From the NCBI RefSeq assembly GCF_900176355.1, contig NZ_FWXI01000001.1, positions 358,374 to 422,373 of the forward strand: DNA of 64,000 nt, written 5' to 3'. Below the pieces are notes generated by a model, which ran no database searches, was not told the origin of the DNA, and worked only from the letters and a program-made list of their open reading frames with translations. The DNA is from Sporomusa malonica (GTDB lineage: Bacteria; Bacillota; Negativicutes; Sporomusales; Sporomusaceae). Of the stretch, positions 28,672 to 38,172 are shown piece after piece (the first letter of the stretch is position 1; each line of letters opens with the position of its first letter). Both the position numbers and the translations under genes were made by a program.

Positions 28672-28809
28672 ATGTTTATCTCCCCCCCTTACATTGTATG
28701 AAAATTATACCGCTAAAATGCAAAAATGTGCAATAGGCAGGGATTTATAATTGAAAAGTATATATTGTTCGGACATAAATATTTTAAGGGGGTTAACCTA
28801 AATTGGGTT

Positions 28810-28839
28810 TTGACAGGTTGGGAGGCTATAGGCTAAAAT
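28810..28839 (+). promoter_or_regulatory. Probable sigma-A promoter of the ABC-F gene
   Basis: TTGACA (28810-28815), 18-base spacer, TAAAAT (28834-28839), with the ABC-F start 37 bases after the -10. Confidence 0.6.
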
Positions 28840-28875
28840 ATAGAGGTATTTGCTAAATATCGTGAGGAGTATAAA

Positions 28876-30432
28876 ATGAGTGTTTTAACTGTTGAAAATG
28901 TATCACATGGCTTTGGCGCCCGTGCAATTCTAACTGAGGCTTCGTTCCGTTTGTTAAAAGGCGAGCACGTCGGGCTTATCGGCGCTAATGGCGAAGGAAA
29001 GTCTACCTTTTTAAATATTATTACTGGCCAGCTGTCACCAGACGAGGGGAAAGTCGAATGGTCTAACCGCGTAACTGTCGGCTATCTTGATCAGCACTCT
29101 GTCCTGACTAAGGGTAAAACCATCCGTGACGTGCTGCGGGAAGCTTTTCAGAAGATGTTTGACCTTGAGGCTGAGATGCTGGGTCTCTATGACAAAATGG
29201 GTGACGCTGCCCCTGAAGAAGTTGAGAAGATGATGGCAGATGTTGGCGAGCTGCAAGACATGCTTGAACACGGCGGTTTCTACATTCTTGACGCCAAAAT
29301 TGAGGAGGTAGCCAACGGCTTAGGGTTAGGCGATATCGGCCTCGACCGGGATGTTGCTGATTTAAGCGGCGGCCAGCGTACCAAGGTGCTCTTGACTAAG
29401 CTGCTGCTGCAAAACCCCACCATCCTTATTCTGGACGAGCCGACAAACTACCTTGACTTTGAACATATTGAATGGCTGAAAAGATATCTTAAAGAATATG
29501 AAAATAGCTTTATCCTGGTCTCCCATGATATTCCGTTTTTAAATGAAGTTGTTAATGTCATTTATCATGTTGAAAACGCTGTTCTTACCCGCTACACGGG
29601 CGACTATGAGCAATTCCAGCAGATGTATACTATGCGAAAAAGCCAGGAAACCCGGGCTTACGAGCGGCAACAGCAGGAAGTTGACCGCTTGGAGGACTTT
29701 ATTGCCCGCAATAAAGCCAGGGTGGCTACGCGCGGTATGGCCAACAGCCGCCAGAAGCGTCTGGAAAAGATGGAGATTCTGGAAAAACCCCGGGAAAAAC
29801 CTAAGCCGACATTCCAGTTCCGCGAAGCCCGGACGCCCAGCCGGTTTATTGTTGAGGCTAAGAATTTGGTGCTTGGCTATGACGAGCCGCTTACTAAGCC
29901 TGTTGACATTACACTTGAGCGTGGGCAGAAGGTTGCCATCAGGGGCGTTAACGGCCTGGGTAAATCAACCCTGCTGAAAACGTTACTGGGTTACATCCAG
30001 CCTGTTGATGGCAAAGTTATCCTGGGAGACTACCTTCACCCCGGTTATTTTGAACAGGAATCCAGCCGTAACAACAGTAGAACAGCTATGGAAGAGGTTT
30101 GGGATGAGTTCCCAGGACTGACTAACTTTGAAGTTAGGGCAGCCTTGGCTCGCTGCGGTCTCACCAATGAGCACATCACAAGCCAGATGATGGTATTAAG
30201 CGGCGGCGAGAACGCCAAAGTCCGGCTATGTAAGCTGATGCTTAAAGACATTAACTGGATGGTGCTTGATGAGCCGACCAACCACCTTGATATTGAAGCT
30301 AAGGCCGAACTCAAAAGAGCGTTGATTGAATTTAAAGGTACCATTCTCTTGGTTTCCCACGAGCCTGACTTCTATGAAGACTGGGTAACTGCTGTGTGGA
30401 ATGTCGAGAATTGGACAACTAAAATAGTATAG
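28876..30432 (+). CDS. ABC-F family ATPase
   Basis: A 518-residue soluble protein with two ABC ATPase domains: Walker A GANGEGKST and GVNGLGKST, signatures LSGGQRTKVLL and LSGGENAKVRL, Walker B LILDEPTNYLDF and MVLDEPTNHLDIE. Between them is the P-site tRNA interaction linker, a charged helical pair (residues about 255-315). ABC-F proteins act on the ribosome as translation factors or antibiotic-protection proteins. The subgroup looks YkpA/YbiT-like, favouring a housekeeping role. Confidence 0.93.
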   Translation: MSVLTVENVSHGFGARAILTEASFRLLKGEHVGLIGANGEGKSTFLNIITGQLSPDEGKVEWSNRVTVGYLDQHSVLTKGKTIRDVLREAFQKMFDLEAEMLGLYDKMGDAAPEEVEKMMADVGELQDMLEHGGFYILDAKIEEVANGLGLGDIGLDRDVADLSGGQRTKVLLTKLLLQNPTILILDEPTNYLDFEHIEWLKRYLKEYENSFILVSHDIPFLNEVVNVIYHVENAVLTRYTGDYEQFQQMYTMRKSQETRAYERQQQEVDRLEDFIARNKARVATRGMANSRQKRLEKMEILEKPREKPKPTFQFREARTPSRFIVEAKNLVLGYDEPLTKPVDITLERGQKVAIRGVNGLGKSTLLKTLLGYIQPVDGKVILGDYLHPGYFEQESSRNNSRTAMEEVWDEFPGLTNFEVRAALARCGLTNEHITSQMMVLSGGENAKVRLCKLMLKDINWMVLDEPTNHLDIEAKAELKRALIEFKGTILLVSHEPDFYEDWVTAVWNVENWTTKIV

Positions 30433-30442
30433 ATAGGAATTA

Positions 30443-30472
30443 GGCGGTTTGTGAGCATTGTCACAGACCGCC
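30443..30472. repeat. 30-bp stem-loop repeat, copy 1 (also terminator of ABC-F gene)
   Basis: GGCGGTTTGTGA, six variable bases, TCACAGACCGCC. The same two arms recur exactly at 38821-38850 with a different six-base centre. It forms a 12-bp stem with one wobble pair and sits 11 bp after the ABC-F stop, so it may terminate; the TGTGA-N6-TCACA core also resembles a CRP/FNR site. Confidence 0.6.
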
Positions 30473-30570
30473 TTATTTATTTGCGTTATAATTGCATCAG
30501 TTGCTGGAATAATTTCATGTAAGGACTGGATAACGTAACTAATAGCCAGCTAAATGAGCGGAGGGAATCT

Positions 30571-31338
30571 ATGTATTATGATGATATTACCAAACTAAGC
30601 GCTGCAGCGCAAAAGAAAACGGAGCTTCTGCAAAACAGCAAACCTAAATACCTGCTTGCATCAGCCTTAGCTGGCATGTACGTGGGGTTTGGCATCCTGC
30701 TCATCTTTACCATCGGCGGTCTGCTGTCACCGGAAAATCCGGCAATTGCAAGAATTATTATGGGTCTATCGTTTGGCATAGCGTTAAGCCTGGTAGTTAC
30801 TGCTGGGTCAGAACTATTGACAGGCAACAATATGATTATGACTGTCGGTCAGTTGGAGGGAAAAGTTACTGTACAAGATTCACTCAAAATATATCTGTAC
30901 AGTTTTACCGGCAACCTGCTGGGGGCCGTAATTCTTGCCTGGTTGTTTGTGGCTGCCGGATTGGCTACAGGTAGTACCGCAGCCTTTATCGGTAAGGTTT
31001 CTCAAACCAAGATGTCCTTGCCATGGACTGAACTTTTTGCCCGCGGTATATTGTGCAACACGCTGGTCTGCCTCGCCCTCTGGTGTTCATTCCGGCTCAA
31101 AGACGAAGCTGCTAAGCTGATTATGATCTTTTGGTGCCTGTTTGCCTTTATTACTACTGGCTTCGAGCATAGTGTTGCTAACATGACACTGCTTGCGGTG
31201 GCTCTGCTTGCGCCTGGCACAGCAGCTGTTTCCTTAGATGGCTTTATCTACAACATTGTTGTTGTGACATTAGGCAATTTTATCGGGGGCGCACTGGTAG
31301 TTGGGGGATCCTATTGGTATATTTCAAAAAAAGATTAA
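30571..31338 (+). CDS. Formate/nitrite transporter family channel
   Basis: A 255-residue FNT-family protein with six membrane segments in the FocA/NirC pattern (GMYVGFGILLIFTIGG, LLTGNNMIM, SFTGNLLGAVILAW, NTLVCLALW, GFEHSVANM). The conserved pore histidine lies in GFEHSVANM. It would pass formate, nitrite or hydrosulfide. A formate dehydrogenase, a formate lyase and a sulfite reductase all lie in this window, but none is adjacent, so the anion is uncertain; the sequence reads closer to NirC-like members. Confidence 0.9.
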   Translation: MYYDDITKLSAAAQKKTELLQNSKPKYLLASALAGMYVGFGILLIFTIGGLLSPENPAIARIIMGLSFGIALSLVVTAGSELLTGNNMIMTVGQLEGKVTVQDSLKIYLYSFTGNLLGAVILAWLFVAAGLATGSTAAFIGKVSQTKMSLPWTELFARGILCNTLVCLALWCSFRLKDEAAKLIMIFWCLFAFITTGFEHSVANMTLLAVALLAPGTAAVSLDGFIYNIVVVTLGNFIGGALVVGGSYWYISKKD

Positions 31339-31383
31339 TGATTGGAGTAACAACAACACTATAGGGATGCTGAAAAAAATGGA

Positions 31384-31413
31384 AACAGAATCGAAAAATC
31401 GGTTCTGTTTTTT
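31384..31413 (+). terminator. Rho-independent terminator
   Basis: AACAGAATCG (31384-31393) pairs with CGGTTCTGTT (31400-31409), followed by TTTTT. It ends the FNT transcript. Confidence 0.75.
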
Positions 31414-31466
31414 ATTGGTTGTTCGAAATTTCCAATGAAAATGCAAATTGAAGTCGTAAAAATGGG

Positions 31467-31532
31467 TTTTCACAATTACACCTATATGATATAATTCGAA
31501 CTATATTGACTAAAACCAAACCGAACGTTCGG
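31467..31532 (+). promoter_or_regulatory. Promoter and palindromic operator of the purine hydroxylase operon
   Basis: A -10 TATAAT (31490-31495) follows a weak -35 in TTTTCACA (31467-31474). Downstream lies the perfect 12-bp palindrome CCGAACGTTCGG (31521-31532), 16 bp before the start codon. The shape is typical of TetR-family operators; the cognate repressor is not in the window. Confidence 0.55.
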
Positions 31533-31548
31533 CAATGGAGGGTAAAAA

Positions 31549-32352
31549 TTGTTCACCTTGCTTAACATAGCGCAACCGGAATCGCTGCAGGATGCCTATA
31601 AAATTGTGACCGCGAAGAAGAGTAACGCCATACTTGGCGGCTGTACCTACCTCCGGATGGGTTCTCAGACTATTCATACCGGAGTCGATTTAGCTAAACT
31701 TGGCCTCCATTATATCAAAGAACATGACACTTTTATTGAGCTGGGTGCAATGGCAACATTGCGTGATATTGAAACAAATGCTGCCCTCAACAAATATTTT
31801 AACGGCCTATTGCCTAAAGCTGTGCGGAGTATTATCGGTATACAGTTCCGCAATAGTGCCACCGTTGGTGCGTCGGTATTCTCACGCTATGGATTTTCCG
31901 ATTTTATCACTGCCTTACTGGCACTTGATACTGAAGTGGAATTATATAAAGGCGGACGTATGGCATTAGCTGAATTTCTGGATACGCCCCGCAGCAAAGA
32001 CATTTTAACCAAAGTAATTATTCATAAAACAAACCGCACTGCCTCCTACCAGGCACTGCGCAACTCGGCTAGTGATTATCCCATTTTGACTGTTGCCGTA
32101 TCACATAATGCCGGGGACTGGAACATTGCTGTAGGCGCAAGACCCACTCGTGCTAAGCTGGCTGTGCAGGCAGCTGCGCTGCTCGCTGGAGCAGGTGCTG
32201 ATGTGACACCGGCAATCCTGGAACAAGCAGCTCAAATGGCAGCAGCAGAATTGCCATTTGGCGCTAACATGCGCGCTTCAGCCGAATACCGGTGCGCCAT
32301 GTGCAAAACATTAGTGAAGCGGGCCATCGCGGAGGTAGCAGCATGCAAATAG
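31549..32352 (+). CDS. Molybdenum hydroxylase (xanthine dehydrogenase-like) FAD-binding subunit
   Basis: A 267-residue FAD subunit of the xanthine dehydrogenase/CO dehydrogenase medium-chain family: AILGGCTYLRMG and ATVGASVFSR (equivalents of the FAD-binding AGGT and TIGG motifs) plus the C-terminal CoxM-like domain. TTG start with GGAGGG upstream. It passes electrons from the 2Fe-2S subunit to an acceptor. It overlaps the FeS subunit gene by 10 bases. The operon also has a purine permease and selenium-specific maturation genes, so the enzyme is probably a selenium-dependent purine hydroxylase. Confidence 0.9.
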   Translation: MFTLLNIAQPESLQDAYKIVTAKKSNAILGGCTYLRMGSQTIHTGVDLAKLGLHYIKEHDTFIELGAMATLRDIETNAALNKYFNGLLPKAVRSIIGIQFRNSATVGASVFSRYGFSDFITALLALDTEVELYKGGRMALAEFLDTPRSKDILTKVIIHKTNRTASYQALRNSASDYPILTVAVSHNAGDWNIAVGARPTRAKLAVQAAALLAGAGADVTPAILEQAAQMAAAELPFGANMRASAEYRCAMCKTLVKRAIAEVAACK

Positions 32353-32795
32353 AGCTTTTCATCAATCACCGGCGTGTAGCCTTAGAGGTTCAGCCTGATG
32401 ATTTCCTGGTTGATACACTGCGAAAACAGGGGATGTACAGTGTAAGAAGAGGTTGTGATACAACCTGCTGCGGCCTGTGTACCATCTGGATTGACGGCCG
32501 CCCGACCCTGTCTTGTTCGACGCTGTCGTTTCGCGCCCATGGCAAACATATAACAACCATTGAAGGGCTTCAGCATGAGGCTGAGGATTTTGCCAAATTT
32601 ATGGCTGCCGAGGGTGCTGATCAATGTGGTTACTGCAGCCCAGGTTTTATTCTGACCGTTCTTGCTATGAAACGGGAACTGGTTAATCCTACCGAGGCCG
32701 ACATTATCCACTACTTGACCGGCAATCTGTGCCGCTGCACCGGCTATCAGGGGCAGCTTCGGGCCGTCAAAAAATACCTGGGGGTAGCATCATAA
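32343..32795 (+). CDS. Molybdenum hydroxylase 2Fe-2S subunit
   Basis: A 150-residue subunit with two 2Fe-2S domains: a plant-type ferredoxin cluster (RRGCDTTCCGLCTIW ... LSCSTL) and a C-terminal helical cluster (QCGYCSPGF ... GNLCRCTGYQ). It bridges electrons from the molybdenum site to FAD. ATG 32343, eight bases after GGAGG, lies inside the FAD subunit gene, and its stop overlaps the next ATG by one base, so the three subunits are translationally coupled. Confidence 0.93.
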   Translation: MQIELFINHRRVALEVQPDDFLVDTLRKQGMYSVRRGCDTTCCGLCTIWIDGRPTLSCSTLSFRAHGKHITTIEGLQHEAEDFAKFMAAEGADQCGYCSPGFILTVLAMKRELVNPTEADIIHYLTGNLCRCTGYQGQLRAVKKYLGVAS

Positions 32796-35071
32796 TGAAA
32801 TGTGTAGGTAAAGGTCTAGCTAAAATTGATGCTATCGCCATTAGTACTGGCAAACCGGTATATACCGAAGACTTGGCGCCCGCTAATGCGCTGGTCGTAA
32901 AAATACTAAGAAGTCCGCATGCATTTGCCAGGATTAAAGCGATTGATACAACGAAAGCCAGTACTGTCAAAGGCGTAGAATGCATTCTTACCTACAAAGA
33001 TGTGCCAAAAGTACGATTTACGCTGGCTGGACAGTCTTTTCCTGAACCGTCACCATATGACCGTCTGATTCTTGATCGCGTGGTCAGATATGTGGGCGAT
33101 GAGGTGGCAGTTATTGCCGCTGTTGATGAAAAGGCAGCCAATGCCGCCATGAAATTAATTAAGGTTGACTACGAAGTTTTTGAACCAGTGTTTGATATGG
33201 AGCAGGCCATCGGCCATAGTTCGGTTGTTCATCCTGAGGATGATCTGTTATGCAATTTCCCTATCGGGATGGACAAGCCCCGCAATATTTGCTCGTCTCA
33301 TAAGGTTGAAGTGGGAGATGTTGAGCAGGAGCTTAAGAACTGTGACATAGTGATTGAAGAGGCTTATTATACCCAGGCGCAGGCGCATGCCATGATGGAA
33401 ACCTTTCGCGCGTTCACCTACCTTGATCATACCGGTAGACTCGTGGTTGTAAGCTCAACTCAAATCCCATTTCACATCAGGCGGCAAGTAGCCCGGGCCT
33501 TAGAACTGCCAGCAAGCAAAGTGCGGGTTATTAAACCACGTATTGGCGGCGGTTTCGGCGGTAAACAAACAGGTTCAGGCGAGGTGTTCGCTGGCCTTGT
33601 CACGCTCAAGACCGGCAAACCAGCCATGTTTATTTATAGCCGTACCGAAACCTTCAGCTGTACCACCAGTCGTCATGCCATGCGGCTTAAGATCAGACTG
33701 GGTGCTGACAAAGATGGTTTTATCCGTGCCCTTGATATTGAAAACTTATCAGATACCGGGGCCTATGGCGAACATGCGCCTACGACATCTATGGTGTGTG
33801 GCGATAAAACGCTGCCACTCTATAATAAAACCAGGGCAATCCGCTATCTAGGTCAAGCTGTGTATACTAATAAAATGCCAGGCGGTGCACTCCGAGGCTA
33901 CGGCGCTACCCAGGGAACCTTTGCGCTGGAATCAGCTGTCAACCAGCTGGCTGCCAAGCTTGATATGGATCCAACTGAACTCAGACTTATGAATCTAATC
34001 AAAGAAGGCGAAACCTGTCTTGCCTATCAAGGCAAAGTGCTGGGCAGCTCAGCGCTTGACCGCTGTATTCAAAAAGGTAAAGAACTGATTGGCTGGGATG
34101 ATAAGTTTCCCCGCCAAGTGCTTGCAAACGGCAAAGTACGGGCTGTTGGCATGGCTGTTACTATGCAGGGCTCAGGCATTGCCGGTATTGATACAGCCTC
34201 TGTCGAAATCCGGCTGAACGATGATGGCAGTTACACCCTGCTGACAGGCTCAACCGATATGGGGACAGGCAGTGACACTGTGCTGGCGCAAATTGCTGCT
34301 GAGGTGCTTATGACCACGTTGGACAACATCGTTGTGCATGCTGCCGATACAGATACCTCACCCTATGACCCCGGTTCCTACGCCTCAAGCACAGCCTATG
34401 TTACCGGCATGGCAGCGCTGCAAGCAGCAGAAAAGCTGAAAAAACAGATTATTAGCCATGGGGCAAAAGTGCTAGGTGTCGAGCCTGAGCAAGCCGAATT
34501 TGATGGTACTAACCTTACTTCGCTTGATGGCAGCAAGATCATGACCCTGGCTAAGCTGGCAGAGCTGATGGTATTAGGGGCAGGCAAGCAAGAGTTAGTA
34601 GGTCATGCCACTTACGGCTCACCCATCTCGCCGCCGCCATTTATTGCTGGCTTTGCCGAGGTCGAAGTTGACCCGGAGACAGGGTGTATTGACCTGATTG
34701 ACTATGTGGCTGTAGTTGACTGTGGCACAGTGCTGAATGCTAACCTGGCACGTATTCAGGTAGAGGGCGGCATTGCTCAGGGTATCGGCATGGCTATGTA
34801 TGAAGATGTCAGGTATGACGAACGGGGTAAGATGCAGACAGATACCTTTATGCAGTACAAGATTCCCTGCCGCAAAGACGTCGGCAAGATCACAGTGGCT
34901 TTTGAAGCAAGCTATGAACCCACTGGGCCGTTTGGCGCCAAGTCTGTTGGTGAGGTTGTTATCAATACACCGCCCCCGGCAATTGCTCATGCTGTGTACA
35001 ATGCGGTGGGAGCTAGTGTTAGGCATTTACCGATAACGCCTGAAAAGGTGTTCATGGGTATGAATAAATAA
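32795..35071 (+). CDS. Molybdenum hydroxylase catalytic subunit (xanthine/purine hydroxylase)
   Basis: A 758-residue molybdopterin subunit of the xanthine dehydrogenase family. Visible are the Moco-binding GGGFGGKQ, a GALRGYGATQG loop near the active site, the cofactor-binding GSTDMGTGSDTV, and a GEVVINTPPPAIAHAV segment near the C-terminus where the catalytic glutamate region ends. It hydroxylates a purine such as xanthine with water as oxygen donor. The neighbouring yqeB and yqeC genes mark selenium-dependent molybdenum hydroxylases, which carry a labile selenium ligand on Mo rather than selenocysteine. No in-frame UGA is seen. Confidence 0.92.
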   Translation: MKCVGKGLAKIDAIAISTGKPVYTEDLAPANALVVKILRSPHAFARIKAIDTTKASTVKGVECILTYKDVPKVRFTLAGQSFPEPSPYDRLILDRVVRYVGDEVAVIAAVDEKAANAAMKLIKVDYEVFEPVFDMEQAIGHSSVVHPEDDLLCNFPIGMDKPRNICSSHKVEVGDVEQELKNCDIVIEEAYYTQAQAHAMMETFRAFTYLDHTGRLVVVSSTQIPFHIRRQVARALELPASKVRVIKPRIGGGFGGKQTGSGEVFAGLVTLKTGKPAMFIYSRTETFSCTTSRHAMRLKIRLGADKDGFIRALDIENLSDTGAYGEHAPTTSMVCGDKTLPLYNKTRAIRYLGQAVYTNKMPGGALRGYGATQGTFALESAVNQLAAKLDMDPTELRLMNLIKEGETCLAYQGKVLGSSALDRCIQKGKELIGWDDKFPRQVLANGKVRAVGMAVTMQGSGIAGIDTASVEIRLNDDGSYTLLTGSTDMGTGSDTVLAQIAAEVLMTTLDNIVVHAADTDTSPYDPGSYASSTAYVTGMAALQAAEKLKKQIISHGAKVLGVEPEQAEFDGTNLTSLDGSKIMTLAKLAELMVLGAGKQELVGHATYGSPISPPPFIAGFAEVEVDPETGCIDLIDYVAVVDCGTVLNANLARIQVEGGIAQGIGMAMYEDVRYDERGKMQTDTFMQYKIPCRKDVGKITVAFEASYEPTGPFGAKSVGEVVINTPPPAIAHAVYNAVGASVRHLPITPEKVFMGMNK

Positions 35072-35099
35072 AATATACAGTATATAAGGAGGACAATTC

Positions 35100-36440
35100 G
35101 TGCAAAACAACCAGCTGAAACATCCGGTCGACGAGATGCTGCCCTTTGGGCAACTATTCACCTACGGTCTGCAGCATGTTCTGGCCATGTACGCCGGAGC
35201 TGTGGCTGTACCACTCATCATTGCCAACGCGTTAGGCTTAAGCAAAGAGCAGCTTATTTACCTCATTAACGCCGATCTGTTTACCTGTGGTATCGCAACA
35301 CTCATCCAGACATTGGGCTTTTGGAATATGGGGATAAAAATTCCTATCATTCAGGGCGTAACTTTTGCCGCGGTAACCCCGATGATTATCATTGGTAAGA
35401 CACATGGTTTGACTGGTATCTACGGATCAATTATTGTTGCCGGTATTGTAACATATTTAATGAGTCCATATTTTAGCCGTCTTATCCGTTTCTTCCCGCC
35501 GGTAGTTACTGGTACCATCATTACCATCATCGGCGTTACCCTTATGCCGGTGGCCGTCCGCTGGGCAGCAGGCGGTAACCCGGCAGCCAAGGATTTTGCC
35601 GCATTCCCGTATATCTGTATGGCCTTTGTTACCTTAGTGCTTGTGCTATTCTTCTACCGCTATTTTAAAGGTTTCTTAAGCAATATTGCCGTTCTTCTGG
35701 GACTACTCAGTGGTACTGTCATTGCGTCTGCATTTGGTATGGTTAACTTTGCGCAAGTTCCTAAAGCTGCTTGGTTTGGCATTACCACACCATTTGCCTT
35801 TGGTATGCCGACCTTTGACTTTGCATCAATTTTGGCCATGGTATTGGTCATGCTGGTCGTTATGACCGAAACCACCGGCGATTGTATTGCGGTTGGCGAG
35901 ATTATTGAAAAGCCTGTTACCCAAGAGGATTTGACCCGCTGTCTGCGGGCTGATGGCTTCTCGACAATGCTGGGCGGTATCTTGAACAGCTTCCCTTACA
36001 CCGCTTTCGCTCAAAACGTTGGTCTGGTCGGTTTGACCAGAGTGAAGAGCCGTTTTGTTGTGGCAGCAGCTGGTGCCATCCTGGTAGTACTTGGTCTGTT
36101 TCCAAAACTGGCTGCTGTTATTGCCGCTATTCCCAGCCCGGTGCTGGGCGGCGCAGGTATCGCCATGTTCGGCATGGTTGCCGCCAGTGGCATCAAAACC
36201 TTGTCCAAAGTTCAGTTTGACGGTACTCACAACATCATGGTTGTTGCCGTTAGTATGGGTGTTGGTATGATTACTCTGGCAGTACCCAACTTTTACCACA
36301 ACTTCCCTAGCTGGGCTCAGGTAATCCTCCACAGCGGCATTACAGCCGGTAGTGTGGCGGCCATTATCCTGAACGCTGTCTTAAACGGCACAGACAAACC
36401 TGGTGAGGCAGCTATCGGCAAGCAGGAATACATCGGCTAA
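35100..36440 (+). CDS. Xanthine/uracil permease (NCS2 family)
   Basis: A 446-residue NCS2/NAT nucleobase transporter with 14 expected segments. The NAT signature is clear (FAQNVGLVGLTRVKSR), as is the TETTGDCIAVGEI motif with its substrate-contacting glutamate, and the early QHVLAMYAGAVAVPLI helix. GTG start, with AAGGAGG upstream, 28 bp after the hydroxylase subunit. It should import a purine, probably xanthine or uric acid, for the hydroxylase encoded upstream. Confidence 0.93.
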   Translation: MQNNQLKHPVDEMLPFGQLFTYGLQHVLAMYAGAVAVPLIIANALGLSKEQLIYLINADLFTCGIATLIQTLGFWNMGIKIPIIQGVTFAAVTPMIIIGKTHGLTGIYGSIIVAGIVTYLMSPYFSRLIRFFPPVVTGTIITIIGVTLMPVAVRWAAGGNPAAKDFAAFPYICMAFVTLVLVLFFYRYFKGFLSNIAVLLGLLSGTVIASAFGMVNFAQVPKAAWFGITTPFAFGMPTFDFASILAMVLVMLVVMTETTGDCIAVGEIIEKPVTQEDLTRCLRADGFSTMLGGILNSFPYTAFAQNVGLVGLTRVKSRFVVAAAGAILVVLGLFPKLAAVIAAIPSPVLGGAGIAMFGMVAASGIKTLSKVQFDGTHNIMVVAVSMGVGMITLAVPNFYHNFPSWAQVILHSGITAGSVAAIILNAVLNGTDKPGEAAIGKQEYIG

Positions 36441-36453
36441 TTCGCGAAAGAAT

Positions 36454-36486
36454 AAAGGCGACAGCCCCTAGTGGTTGTCGCCTTTA
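36454..36486 (+). terminator. Hairpin after the purine permease gene
   Basis: AAAGGCGACA (36454-36463) pairs with TGTCGCCTTT (36476-36485). A short direct repeat of TATGTCAAGGGGAC follows immediately. It may be a partial terminator ahead of yqeB. Confidence 0.65.
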
Positions 36487-36580
36487 CTATGTCAAGGGGA
36501 CTATGTCAAGGGGACGGTTCTTTTGACACAATTGACTTTGTGCCAGTAGACTCGTTCTGCTGACAACCTAGGAGAATTAT

Positions 36581-37390
36581 ATGAATAACATAGTCATAAT
36601 CAGAGGCGGTGGAGACATTGCCACAGGAATTGCCCACCGTCTGCATCAGAGTGGCTTTAAGGTTGTAATTTTGGAAATTCCTCAGCCGACAGTTGTACGG
36701 CGAACAGTTGCTTTTGCTCAGGCTGTAATCCAGAGCTCGCCGATGGCTGTAGAAGGTGTAACAGCCAGATTATCCCTGCTGGATGAAGTGAAGGAAGTAT
36801 TGTCAAGCAACCAAATTCCTGTCCTGCTGGCTCCTGAGCATCCCTCGGTCAAACAGGTCATTAGTACCCTTAAACCACTAGCTGTAGTTGACGCCATTAT
36901 TGCTAAGCATAATCTCGGTACGCAAATAACTGATGCAACTATCGTCATCGGCGTTGGCCCAGGATTTACAGCAGGGACAGATGTTCACGCTGTGGTTGAG
37001 ACCATGCGAGGCCATGACTTAGGGCGGGTTATTTATCAAGGGAAAGCTATTAAAAATACGGGTGTTCCAGGACAAGTTGGCGGCTATACCCTAGAGCGGC
37101 TGATAAAAGCTCCGGTGGCCGGTGTATTTAGCGGCTGTCGTCAAATCGGCGATGCAGTAGCTGCCGGTGAGGTTGTCGGTCATGTTGGCGATACTCCGGT
37201 TGTGGTGGCTATTACCGGTGTAGTGAGAGGTTTACTGCAAAACGGCCTCATAGTGAGACCAGGAATGAAGCTTGGTGACATTGACCCGCGTTGCTGCCGT
37301 GAGCACTGTTTTACGATATCAGATAAGGCCAGAGCCATTGGTGGTGGGGTATTGGAAGCCATACTGCATTTGGGAGGAAAGCATGAATAA
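36581..37390 (+). CDS. yqeB: Selenium-dependent molybdenum hydroxylase maturation protein YqeB
   Basis: A 269-residue EF2563/YqeB-family protein: Rossmann-like N-terminus IIRGGGDIATGIAHRL, then VIGVGPGFTAGTDVHAVVETMRG (residues 125-147) and a C-terminal RCCREHCFTISDKARAIGGGVLEA block with conserved cysteines. YqeB is a comparative-genomics marker of selenium-dependent molybdenum hydroxylases and is thought to take part in inserting the labile selenium. It lies downstream of the hydroxylase structural genes with yqeC and a mocA-like gene. Confidence 0.92.
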   Translation: MNNIVIIRGGGDIATGIAHRLHQSGFKVVILEIPQPTVVRRTVAFAQAVIQSSPMAVEGVTARLSLLDEVKEVLSSNQIPVLLAPEHPSVKQVISTLKPLAVVDAIIAKHNLGTQITDATIVIGVGPGFTAGTDVHAVVETMRGHDLGRVIYQGKAIKNTGVPGQVGGYTLERLIKAPVAGVFSGCRQIGDAVAAGEVVGHVGDTPVVVAITGVVRGLLQNGLIVRPGMKLGDIDPRCCREHCFTISDKARAIGGGVLEAILHLGGKHE

Positions 37391-37416
37391 AGAAATTTTT
37401 ATTCAGGTGGTGTAAT

Positions 37417-38172
37417 ATGCTGTGGGATGCATTGAAGATTAGCCAGCCAAGCGTTGTTGCCTGTGTTGGCGCCGGCGGCAAGACATCGCTGATTCAGTCA
37501 CTGGCTGCCGCGGCAAGTGTACGGGGCTGGCCTGCTCTGGTCACTGCAACGACTAAGATGTTCTATAGCCAGGTAGACGGTTATGGGTTAGTGGTGGCTG
37601 ATGAGTATTCTGTTGGAATAACAGAGGTGGCTAATGTACTCCAAACAGGTAAAACGGCAGCCTGGTTTGCTGGGCGGGATGGTGAAAAGGTACTCGGAGT
37701 GCCGCTAGCGTGGATAGACAGTATGGCTGCTGACATTCCCAATGCCTGTATTCTTATTGAAGCCGACGGCGCGCGCCGTTCTCTTCTCAAGGCGCCAGCA
37801 GCGCATGAGCCGCTTATACCTGCCTGTACGACTGCAACTGTTGGTGTATTAAACATGGGCGCTATTGGTCAGTCATTAGCGGAGACTAACACCCACCGGC
37901 TAAGTTTGGTGTCAAATATCATCAAAAAACAGGCAGGCGAGACGATCGAGTGGCTTGATTTAGCTCTGCTGGCAGCGCATGGTCAGGGAATTTTTCAATA
38001 TGCGCGAGGAACTAAGGTTTTGCTGCTCAGCGGGGCTGCGGACATGGCTGCCAGGTTGGCAGCCAAACAAATTGCCGGCTATAGCAAGCTGGCTGGAATC
38101 GGTATCGCCCGTGTTGTTGTGACTCAAGGTTATGGCCGCGCCATGCGGCCAATCGAGGTGTATGAGCTATGA
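37417..38172 (+). CDS. yqeC: Selenium-dependent hydroxylase accessory protein YqeC
   Basis: A 251-residue YqeC-family protein with an N-terminal P-loop (VGAGGKTSLIQ), a VTATTKMF motif and an acidic EADGARR motif typical of the family. It is found with yqeB wherever selenium-containing purine and nicotinate hydroxylases occur, and probably acts as an NTP-dependent maturation factor. It ends with a 4-base overlap with the mocA-like gene. Confidence 0.9.
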   Translation: MLWDALKISQPSVVACVGAGGKTSLIQSLAAAASVRGWPALVTATTKMFYSQVDGYGLVVADEYSVGITEVANVLQTGKTAAWFAGRDGEKVLGVPLAWIDSMAADIPNACILIEADGARRSLLKAPAAHEPLIPACTTATVGVLNMGAIGQSLAETNTHRLSLVSNIIKKQAGETIEWLDLALLAAHGQGIFQYARGTKVLLLSGAADMAARLAAKQIAGYSKLAGIGIARVVVTQGYGRAMRPIEVYEL